A stretch of 11,654 nucleotides of DNA, taken from assembly GCA_910595805.1 (NCBI GenBank), contig CAJVCK010000018.1, positions 1 to 11,654 of the forward strand. Direction: 5' to 3'. Shown here in pieces: positions 1 through 6,406 of this stretch (position 1 is the first letter of the stretch; every line of letters starts with the position of its first letter). The DNA is from an uncultured Candidatus Thioglobus sp. (GTDB lineage: Bacteria > Pseudomonadota > Gammaproteobacteria > PS1 > Thioglobaceae). The notes under the pieces were generated by a model. That model did no database searches, had not been told where the DNA came from, and worked only from the letters and a program-made list of their open reading frames with translations. The translations under genes were made by a program, and so were the position numbers.

Positions 1-1461
1 AAATCCTTGCCCCCAAGGAGCAGAATCAGCCAATATCTGCGCATTGTCTAATGATATATCAAAGTCTTCCAGCTCGCCATCAGTTAACAATTCCACTGCT
101 GGAATTTCGTTATTAAGATGTACTTTAATCGCGTCATTAAAGGCACGTTTAAACGACCAAAAATCTTCTGCCTTGATACTTAGGCCTGCCGCCATGGCAT
201 GGCCGCCAAATTTAAGAATTAATCCAGGATTTTTCCTGTCAACCAAATCAAGTAAATCTTTAATATGCACACTGGGAATTGAACGAATAGAACCTTTAAT
301 AAAATCGCCAGATTTGGCAAAAACTGCACACGGACAGTGATAAATTTCTTTAAGCTTACCAGCAACAATACCAACAATACCTTCATGCCAAGATGGGTCA
401 AATAGGCTAATAGCAAACTTACCTTCGCTAACATCCTGAGATTTAACAATTTCTTCAGCCTCATACTGGATTCGCTCTTGCTCGGTTCTGCGCTTTTGAT
501 TAAATTCTTCTAGCTCTTTCGCATAACGTCTAGCATCATTCATGTCATCTGTTAGCAAGCATTTAATGCCACGAGAAATGTCACTAAGTCGCCCTGCTGC
601 ATTCAACCTAGGACCTACAGCAAAACCCAGATCACTAGCCTGCAAAGTTTGTGCAGGACGATTGGCAATTTCTAATAGCGCTAAAATACCTGGTGAACAC
701 AGTTTTTGCTGGATGCGATTAATACCTTGATCAATTAAAATTCGATTATTTTGATCGAGCTTGACTACATCGGCTACGGTGCCGAGTGCCACTAAATCCA
801 ACACATGACGAAGATCAGGTAAGGGGATATTGTTATTAGAAAAATAATCAATCTTTTGCAAATGCGTTTTTAAAGATGAAAATAAATAAAAACACACGCC
901 AACACCAGCAAGATTTTTACTGGGAAAATCACAGTCTTTAAGATTAGGGTTAATGATGGCATCTGCTTGTGGCACTGTATCACTTGGTAGATGATGATCG
1001 GTAATAATAACATTGATGCCCGACTCTTTGGCCAAATCAGTGCCATCAAAACTAGAAATACCATTGTCAACAGTGATGATTAAATCAGGTTGTTTTTCCT
1101 TAATAGCAAGATTGACAATTTCTGGGCTTAATCCGTAACCATGCTCAAAACGATTTGGTACCAAAAAATCTACTTGTTTGGCACCCATCATTCGCAAAGA
1201 TTTCATTGCAACCACACTGGCCGTTGCGCCATCAGCATCAAAATCACCAATAATCAAAATACGCTTTTGCTCAACCAATGCTTGCTCTAAAAGAGATAGT
1301 GCTTTATCTAGTTGGGAAAAATTAGGCTTTAAAAGACCTGAGAGTGTTAATGAGAGTTGTGACTCTGCTACACCTCTAGCAGCATAAATTTTTTTTAAAA
1401 AAAAAGGAATATCTTCTGAATAAGATGCAAATAAATCCTGGTCTATCGCTCTACTTAACAT
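1..1461 (-). CDS. recJ: Single-stranded-DNA-specific 5'-3' exonuclease RecJ (3' end of gene cut by the window edge)
   Basis: RecJ degrades single-stranded DNA 5' to 3' in recombination and mismatch or base excision repair. The first 487 codons are present and the frame is open to position 1; the family is usually about 560-580 residues, so roughly 80-90 C-terminal residues lie outside. The DHH phosphoesterase motifs are all visible: DFDADGA (73-79), VDNGI (131-135), DHH (155-157) and ALGTVADVV (225-233). GPRLNAAGRL lies at 283-292, and the DHHA1 part follows with HEGIVGIVAG (359-368) and GGHAMAAG (419-426). The ATG at 1461 is the first start after an in-frame TAA only two codons upstream, and the N-terminus lines up with E. 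coli RecJ. It overlaps the end of the preceding Lcl-domain gene by 11 nt and has no clear Shine-Dalgarno sequence, so translation is probably coupled. The identification is firm. Confidence 0.96.
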   Translation of the reverse strand, partial: MLSRAIDQDLFASYSEDIPFFLKKIYAARGVAESQLSLTLSGLLKPNFSQLDKALSLLEQALVEQKRILIIGDFDADGATASVVAMKSLRMMGAKQVDFLVPNRFEHGYGLSPEIVNLAIKEKQPDLIITVDNGISSFDGTDLAKESGINVIITDHHLPSDTVPQADAIINPNLKDCDFPSKNLAGVGVCFYLFSSLKTHLQKIDYFSNNNIPLPDLRHVLDLVALGTVADVVKLDQNNRILIDQGINRIQQKLCSPGILALLEIANRPAQTLQASDLGFAVGPRLNAAGRLSDISRGIKCLLTDDMNDARRYAKELEEFNQKRRTEQERIQYEAEEIVKSQDVSEGKFAISLFDPSWHEGIVGIVAGKLKEIYHCPCAVFAKSGDFIKGSIRSIPSVHIKDLLDLVDRKNPGLILKFGGHAMAAGLSIKAEDFWSFKRAFNDAIKVHLNNEIPAVELLTDGELEDFDISLDNAQILADSAPWGQGF

Positions 1462-2008
1462 CGCTTACAGCACGAATATAAGAATCAAAAGACTTGCCAC
1501 TACCATAAGTTCCGCCATAAAAAAATGGCACATCAATTGCAGTGTTAATATCATTACTATCACTGGCAGAGGTCCAATAAGGCTTTGAACGAGTATTTGG
1601 AAAATAATGCGTATTAATTAATGGATCATTGTTATTAAAGACTAGCAACGACCTTAGTTCTGATGTAGTTGGCAATCTCCAATTAGCAGATTGACATAAG
1701 TTCAACTTATTAAGTTCGACGATATATTTTTGTGTATTACACTGCTGCCCCCAATGGCAATTACGACTATATTCACCATTTTCAACACCGGATTCCCCAT
1801 CAAACCAAGTAAAAGTATTAGATGTATCTTGCAGTCCTTTAGAGTTGGTCTTAATTTCCCACATGAGCCCGGTTTTATCATCAGTAACACAAGCCCAAGA
1901 TGTAGATGACTCCTGTATTTGAGCGCCTGTATTGGAAACCTTAATTAGTTTTGCACTAACAGTAAGGCTTAAAAAAAATAAAAGTAAAAGTGAGTAAATT
2001 TTATTCAT
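1451..2008 (-). CDS. Secreted Lcl/DUF1566-domain protein of unknown function
   Basis: This 185-residue protein starts with a clear Sec signal peptide (Lys3, hydrophobic core about 6-17, likely cleavage after VSA at 19) and no lipobox, so it should be periplasmic or exported. The mature part is a single Lcl/DUF1566 domain (PF07603 type). It shows the opening motif VTDDKTGLMWE (41-51), then WRLPTTSEL (110-118), YWTSAS (144-149) and a closing IRAV (178-181). Four cysteines at 40, 84, 90 and 105 could form two disulfides. The domain takes its name from the C-terminal region of a Legionella collagen-like adhesin, but most members have no known role and I assign none. The gene overlaps thiO upstream by 8 nt and recJ downstream by 11 nt, so it is locked into the operon. 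A weak AAGAGA sequence lies about 8 nt before the ATG. Confidence 0.85.
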   Translation of the reverse strand: MNKIYSLLLLFFLSLTVSAKLIKVSNTGAQIQESSTSWACVTDDKTGLMWEIKTNSKGLQDTSNTFTWFDGESGVENGEYSRNCHWGQQCNTQKYIVELNKLNLCQSANWRLPTTSELRSLLVFNNNDPLINTHYFPNTRSKPYWTSASDSNDINTAIDVPFFYGGTYGSGKSFDSYIRAVSDVK

Positions 2009-2984
2009 TAATTAAATCTCTTATACGATTGGCGCTAGCAGGCGCCATATTAATCCCATTACGAAAATGTCCAGTATTGATAAATAAATTCTGGTATTTC
2101 TTATCCTTCTCAACGATTACTTTATCACTTGCACTTGCTGGTCTAAATCCAGACCAGTGTTTCTCAATTTCAACATTTTTTAACATTGGAATATGTTGCC
2201 AAGCAAACTCACATAGGCTATCTTTGGTATGATCATCTAAATCGCGATTAAAACCAACATCTTCCATAGTTGAGCCAATCAGTATTTTGCCATCGACTCT
2301 TGGAATTATATAGCGTCCCTGATCAAGAATAACATGACTTAAGTTAACCTTACTTTGCTTAAAAATAATCATTTGACCTTTCATCGGAAAAACTCTATCG
2401 CTTAAATCTAACAATTGAGAACTCCAGGCGCCAGCGCAAATAATTAAATTATCACAGAGAAAATCACCTGTCGAACTACGGACACCTAAAACCTTGTCAT
2501 CTTTAGTAATTAACTGATCAACTTGAGTATTTTCAACTATTTTTACCCCTTTATTTATAATATCAATTTTGAGAGCTTGTAACAACCTAGGATTTCTAAC
2601 ACTAGCAACATGTGAAAAAAATGCACCATCAGCATGTTGTTGATAATCTATCTTATAGCGCTTCAACCATGTTTGTGCTTCTGGAGTGTCAAACTCATCC
2701 ATCATCAACAATCCAGAAGATTGGTATTGAGGATCAATGCCACTTGATTGATAAAGCTCTTGACATAAATTCTCATAAATTGCCTGAGATTCAAAGCTCA
2801 AATCATTAGTTAGATCATCATATTGCCAAGGATAAAGTGGGCTTATAATCCCACCACCAGCCCATGAGGATTCTTTACCGCATACCTGCTGATCAATCAA
2901 TGTAACTTTAGCGCCTGAAATTGCCAATATACGAGCACTCATCATGCCGATAACGCCACCGCCAACCACAATACAATCACTCAT
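2001..2984 (-). CDS. thiO: FAD-dependent glycine oxidase ThiO
   Basis: ThiO oxidises glycine to iminoglycine with oxygen; ThiG uses the product to build the thiazole ring of thiamine. The 327-residue cytosolic protein begins with a dinucleotide-binding motif VVGGGVIG (6-13) and the acidic strand end LIDQ near residue 31. SSWAGGGIISPLYPW (39-53) is a stretch typical of ThiO rather than other D-amino-acid oxidase relatives. Further DAO-family blocks are IGSTMED (236-242), GFRP (279-282) and the ThiO-like GHFRNGINMAP (305-315). Length is normal. The start ATG overlaps the lspA stop in an ATGA (2981-2984) and the end overlaps the Lcl-domain gene by 8 nt. No thiS, thiG or thiE gene lies in the window, so the thiamine role comes from family resemblance; a general amine or amino-acid oxidase is the main alternative. 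Confidence 0.88.
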   Translation of the reverse strand: MSDCIVVGGGVIGMMSARILAISGAKVTLIDQQVCGKESSWAGGGIISPLYPWQYDDLTNDLSFESQAIYENLCQELYQSSGIDPQYQSSGLLMMDEFDTPEAQTWLKRYKIDYQQHADGAFFSHVASVRNPRLLQALKIDIINKGVKIVENTQVDQLITKDDKVLGVRSSTGDFLCDNLIICAGAWSSQLLDLSDRVFPMKGQMIIFKQSKVNLSHVILDQGRYIIPRVDGKILIGSTMEDVGFNRDLDDHTKDSLCEFAWQHIPMLKNVEIEKHWSGFRPASASDKVIVEKDKKYQNLFINTGHFRNGINMAPASANRIRDLINE

Positions 2985-3445
2985 GATTTCTTAAGATCAT
3001 CAAATAATAACAACGCCACACCTACAGTAATTAATATATCCGCCACATTAAACACTGGCCAATAAAATGCTTGATAATGAAGATCAATAAAATCAATAAC
3101 AAAGCCTAGAAAAAAGCGATCAATCAAATTACCGACTGCACCCGCTAAAAGAATAGACAAAGCACTAAGTTTTAACACCTGACCTGCCTCAATTCTATAC
3201 ATCCAAATAATAATGGCAATACTCGCTAATAACGAAACACCAGACAAAAAATAACGCTGCCAACCCGATTGATCGGCTAAAAAACTAAACGCAGCACCAT
3301 AGTTATGTACATGTGTCAGACTAAAAAAATCATTGATAATAATCGAATTGTAAGGCTTGATATAACCGTAAACCAATAACTTGGTTATTTGATCTAACAA
3401 TATCAACAATAAAGACAAAAAGAAATAACGCTTAGCCCTGATCAT
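2981..3445 (-). CDS. lspA: Lipoprotein signal peptidase (signal peptidase II)
   Basis: LspA is an inner-membrane aspartyl protease that cuts the signal peptide of diacylglyceryl-modified prolipoproteins. The 154-residue protein has four hydrophobic segments (about 7-27, 67-84, 92-106 and 133-149). Conserved blocks are DQITK (18-22), NYGAAFSF (48-55), GNLIDR (105-110), VIDFID (116-121) and FNVADI (132-137). By comparison with the Pseudomonas enzyme the catalytic pair should be Asp118 and Asp136. The start ATG overlaps the stop of the upstream lipoprotein gene in an ATGA (3442-3445), and its own stop overlaps thiO the same way. No ribosome binding site stands out, so translational coupling is likely. 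In many gammaproteobacteria lspA follows ileS; here it follows a lipoprotein gene, whose product is itself a predicted substrate. Confidence 0.97.
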   Translation of the reverse strand: MIRAKRYFFLSLLLILLDQITKLLVYGYIKPYNSIIINDFFSLTHVHNYGAAFSFLADQSGWQRYFLSGVSLLASIAIIIWMYRIEAGQVLKLSALSILLAGAVGNLIDRFFLGFVIDFIDLHYQAFYWPVFNVADILITVGVALLLFDDLKKS

Positions 3446-5517
3446 GATGTGCGCTTAAACCGGTAAATAACACCTAACAACATGAGCGCTAAAATAATCA
3501 TTGGCCACCATATAACTTGATTATTTTTTTGACGAAACTCATCTCTTAACTGAGGGTCAATACGTAAATATTTGAGTGTATTTCTTGCCATAGCATGAGG
3601 TTTTGAATTAGTTAGCCATTGATGATAAAGACCATATGATTTAGGAATAAAGCCCCAGACCCAAGGTGAGTCTTCACGTAATAAGGCCACCATTTTATCG
3701 ATAATGGCTTGACGTTCAGCAGTATTTGGCATATTCTTCATTTGCTCAAACAGCTTATCATATTCGGCATTATGATAGTTGGCACCATTTTCTCCACCAG
3801 TCTTAACTTTAGAGTTTTTTCCATATAACAAGAATAAAAAATTCTCTGGATCAGGGTAATCTGCATTCCAACCTAATTCGAATAATTGAGTTTGACCTTT
3901 ACTCATTTTGTCTTGAAGACGATTATAACTACTAGATCTAACCACTAATTGAATACCAATCTTCTTAAATTGTTTTCTAATCCAATCCAATCTTGGTTGG
4001 TCTTCTGCACTGCCGGCAGTTGTGTCAAAATATAAAACCAAAGGCTTGTTGGTAGATGGATCTACGCCCTTAGCAAAACCTGCCTGAATCATTAAATCTT
4101 TTGCTTTTGAAATATCTTTACGCTTATCTAATGCATCGTAAACAAAGGGGTTGTGATCAACAGAGGCGCCAAAAATTCCTGGTGGAATTGGCCCGTGTGC
4201 GACACTACCCCGACCATTTCTAAAGATAGAAATATACTCTTCTTCATTAATAGCAATTGAGATAGCTTGTCTTAGTTTTTTATTAGACAATGTATAACCA
4301 CCCACTGTTTTATCTAGCATGTTAAAGGCAGTGTAATAAACACTGGCACTATTGCTAGTGAGTAAGCGAATATTTTTACCGCTCATTCTAGGCGCTAGGA
4401 CTGTTTGACCTTTTGCCTTAACCTCAATAGCTTGATCGAAGTTATCACTTGAGATTCCTGATTGATCGTAATACCCTTGTAAAAATTTATTCCAATAAGG
4501 CGCAGTTTCCTTTTCCAATAAAAAATGCACCTTGTTTAAAAAGGGTAATTTTTTATCACGATCAACCAACAGATTATTTTCTAAATCACTTTCTTCCCCA
4601 GCACTCGGATAGTACTCATCATGAAAATTAAGATTCCTTTCAAGAATCATCTCCTTATTTGGATTATTTGTTGTTAACTGGAAGGGCCCTGTGCCTATTG
4701 GATACCAATCCAAAACAATGTTTTTATCAATTAAAGCTTGTTGTGCATAAAAAGCATCTGCTTCTGGCGGTATAGCAGTAAAAAATGGCATGGCTAGCCA
4801 ATACAAAAATTGCTCTTGAACACCATGTACTTTTATAGAATAACGATATTTATCAAGCACCTTAACACCTGATATTTGGTGTTGGGTTAAATCTAGTGCG
4901 CCTTTTATTTTTTTAAGTTCGGCGTTTAAATCATCAAGACCAACAATCATCTCGCCCATCAAACTTAATATTGGAGAATGTAATTTCGGATTAGCCAATC
5001 GCTTAATCTGATGTACAAAATCACTAGAGGTCAACTCTCTTGTGGCGGTTTTAGAAAAATCACTCAAATGATTAATGTCACTAATATCAGAGTCACTCAA
5101 TGTAAGATTTTCCTTAACAAAGGCAGGATGGTTTTGATACATCACACCTTTTTTAATCTCTAAAATATATTCAGAAAAAGCCGCAGATTGTCGATCTTTA
5201 GCTTGTATTTCATCGCCTTTTTCGTTGTAATAGCGTACATCTGGCATACTTCTTAATACGCCTGGTATCAATGTATAAGGTCGTTTTAAATAATGATATT
5301 GCAAAGGTGTCTCATACACTGACTGAATAAAAGTCCACTCATTTGAAGAATAGGAACGCGCTGGGTCTAGATGTTTTGGACGTGCAGAAAAAGAACTGTA
5401 CAGCGTATTATCCAGCCTTTGTATATCTGGATAAGGATTATTCCAAGGCTCAGTACAGGCGCCTAATAGAGGTAAAACAACCCATATCAAAAGCTTTATA
5501 TGTTTATAATTTAACAT
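3442..5517 (-). CDS. Family 5 extracellular solute (peptide)-binding lipoprotein with a C-terminal membrane anchor
   Basis: The 691-residue protein belongs to the SBP_bac_5 family (OppA/DppA/YejA type), whose members bind peptides or similar solutes for ABC importers. The N-terminus is a lipoprotein signal: Lys5 and Lys8, a hydrophobic core, and a lipobox LLGA followed by Cys21. The binding domain spans roughly residues 40-640, with [11 protein letters not shown] in the middle and [13 protein letters not shown] as a family-like helix. After it comes a second hydrophobic segment at about 668-685, then RFKRTS at the end, predicting a tail with the C-terminus in the cytoplasm. At about 690 residues it is longer than OppA (about 540). 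No permease or ATPase gene lies nearby. In Pseudomonas, from memory, a peptide-type ABC transporter also sits beside fabI, so this may be the remnant of that locus. Substrate unknown. Confidence 0.85.
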   Translation of the reverse strand: MLNYKHIKLLIWVVLPLLGACTEPWNNPYPDIQRLDNTLYSSFSARPKHLDPARSYSSNEWTFIQSVYETPLQYHYLKRPYTLIPGVLRSMPDVRYYNEKGDEIQAKDRQSAAFSEYILEIKKGVMYQNHPAFVKENLTLSDSDISDINHLSDFSKTATRELTSSDFVHQIKRLANPKLHSPILSLMGEMIVGLDDLNAELKKIKGALDLTQHQISGVKVLDKYRYSIKVHGVQEQFLYWLAMPFFTAIPPEADAFYAQQALIDKNIVLDWYPIGTGPFQLTTNNPNKEMILERNLNFHDEYYPSAGEESDLENNLLVDRDKKLPFLNKVHFLLEKETAPYWNKFLQGYYDQSGISSDNFDQAIEVKAKGQTVLAPRMSGKNIRLLTSNSASVYYTAFNMLDKTVGGYTLSNKKLRQAISIAINEEEYISIFRNGRGSVAHGPIPPGIFGASVDHNPFVYDALDKRKDISKAKDLMIQAGFAKGVDPSTNKPLVLYFDTTAGSAEDQPRLDWIRKQFKKIGIQLVVRSSSYNRLQDKMSKGQTQLFELGWNADYPDPENFLFLLYGKNSKVKTGGENGANYHNAEYDKLFEQMKNMPNTAERQAIIDKMVALLREDSPWVWGFIPKSYGLYHQWLTNSKPHAMARNTLKYLRIDPQLRDEFRQKNNQVIWWPMIILALMLLGVIYRFKRTS
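5505..5510 (+). promoter_or_regulatory. Probable -10 box of the fabI promoter
   Basis: A perfect TATAAT on the plus strand predicts a start point near 5517 and a leader of about 30 nt before the fabI ATG at 5548. It lies inside the first codons of the divergent lipoprotein gene. The hexamer 17 nt upstream (5482-5487) is a poor -35 match, and a TG two bases before the box is one base off a true extended -10. Confidence 0.45.
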
Positions 5518-5524
5518 CGTATCA

Positions 5525-5530
5525 ATTATA
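5525..5530 (-). promoter_or_regulatory. Possible -10 box for the lipoprotein-lspA-thiO-lcl-recJ operon
   Basis: On the minus strand a perfect TATAAT lies 7 nt before the operon's first ATG. A start point about 7 nt further on would fall at 5518, giving an mRNA with essentially no leader; no Shine-Dalgarno sequence is visible there either. The -35 region (about 5548-5553) does not match consensus, so a promoter further inside fabI cannot be excluded. Confidence 0.35.
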
Positions 5531-5537
5531 AATACTT

Positions 5538-5543
5538 AAGGAG
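5538..5543 (+). promoter_or_regulatory. Ribosome binding site of fabI
   Basis: AAGGAG lies 4 nt before the ATG at 5548. The match is strong though the spacing is short. It fixes the fabI start, which also agrees with the N-terminus of E. coli FabI. Confidence 0.8.
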
Positions 5544-5547
5544 TCTT

Positions 5548-6333
5548 ATGGGTTTTTTAACAGGGAAAAGAGCACTAATTGTTGGTGTTGCATCTAATCG
5601 ATCTATTGCGTGGGGTATTGCAGAATCTATGGCTAAGCAAGGTTGTGAAATTGCACTCACTTACCAAAACGATAAATTAAAAAAACGCGTTGACAAATGT
5701 GCTGCTGTCTGTAATTCTGACATTGTTATTCCTTGCGATGTGGGCACTGACGAAAGTATCGATGCCACCTTTGCAGAGCTTAAAAACCATTGGGATAACT
5801 TTGATATCTTAGTCCATTCTGTTGCTTTCGCACCGCGTGAAGCATTGGATGGTAATTATGTTGAAGCCACTACCCGTGAAAACTTCTCCACTGCTCATGA
5901 GATTAGCTCTTATAGTTTCACCGCTCTTGCTAAAAGCGCAAGCTCAATGCTTAACGAGAATGGCGCGCTATTAACGGTAAGTTATTTAGGTGCGATTCGT
6001 GCGATTCCTAACTATAACGTTATGGGGGTTGCCAAAGCATCGCTTGAGGCTAATGTTCGCTATATGGCGGCTGCAATGGGTCCTGAAAAAGGCATACGTG
6101 TTAATGCTGTATCAGCTGGGCCAATTAAAACATTAGCAGCCTCAGGCATTAAAGACTTTGGTAAATTATTAGATTATGCAGCCGACTCATCAGCACTCAA
6201 ACGCAATGTTACTATTGAAGAAGTGGGTAATGCTGCAGCTTTTTTATGTTCTGACCTAGCATCAGGCATTACCGGTGAAGTTACTTACATTGACTCAGGT
6301 TATAACTTTTATGACAAAGGTCCTGATTTATAG
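5548..6333 (+). CDS. fabI: Enoyl-[acyl-carrier-protein] reductase (NADH)
   Basis: FabI carries out the last step of each fatty acid elongation cycle, reducing trans-2-enoyl-ACP in the cytoplasm. The 261-residue protein (E. coli 262) is a divergent short-chain dehydrogenase. The nucleotide site starts with [18 protein letters not shown] (6-23). Catalytic residues match E. coli numbering: Tyr146 in SYLGA, Tyr156 and Lys163 in the Tyr-x6-Lys pattern. [14 protein letters not shown] (191-204) is the substrate-binding loop, one residue shifted by an extra Lys at about 181. Residue 93, Gly in E. coli and altered in triclosan- or diazaborine-resistant mutants, is Ala here. It is the only plus-strand gene, divergent from the lipoprotein operon and ending at a strong terminator. 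The pairing with ppiD is known from Pseudomonas. Confidence 0.98.
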   Translation: MGFLTGKRALIVGVASNRSIAWGIAESMAKQGCEIALTYQNDKLKKRVDKCAAVCNSDIVIPCDVGTDESIDATFAELKNHWDNFDILVHSVAFAPREALDGNYVEATTRENFSTAHEISSYSFTALAKSASSMLNENGALLTVSYLGAIRAIPNYNVMGVAKASLEANVRYMAAAMGPEKGIRVNAVSAGPIKTLAASGIKDFGKLLDYAADSSALKRNVTIEEVGNAAAFLCSDLASGITGEVTYIDSGYNFYDKGPDL

Positions 6334-6349
6334 TCAATAACACTCAGTT

Positions 6350-6387
6350 AAAAAAAAGACCTGTCAAATTTGACAGGTCTTTTTTTT
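6350..6387. terminator. Bidirectional rho-independent terminator between fabI and ppiD
   Basis: This is a perfect 38-bp palindrome. The GC-containing stem GACCTGTC pairs with GACAGGTC around a short AT centre and is flanked by an A-tract on the left and a T-tract on the right, so both strands read as hairpin plus U-run. It serves the converging fabI (ending 6333) and ppiD (ending 6407). Confidence 0.93.
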
Positions 6388-6406
6388 TATTTAGAATCAC
6401 CTTAAT

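Noticed and set aside
44..340. A 98-codon plus-strand open frame
   Set aside because: It lies opposite recJ, which has full family motifs in its own frame; the product has no recognisable features.
219..464. Minus-strand 81-codon frame and a similar one at 870-1070
   Set aside because: Both are out-of-frame shadows inside recJ; their hydrophobic look comes from reading the gene in the wrong frame.
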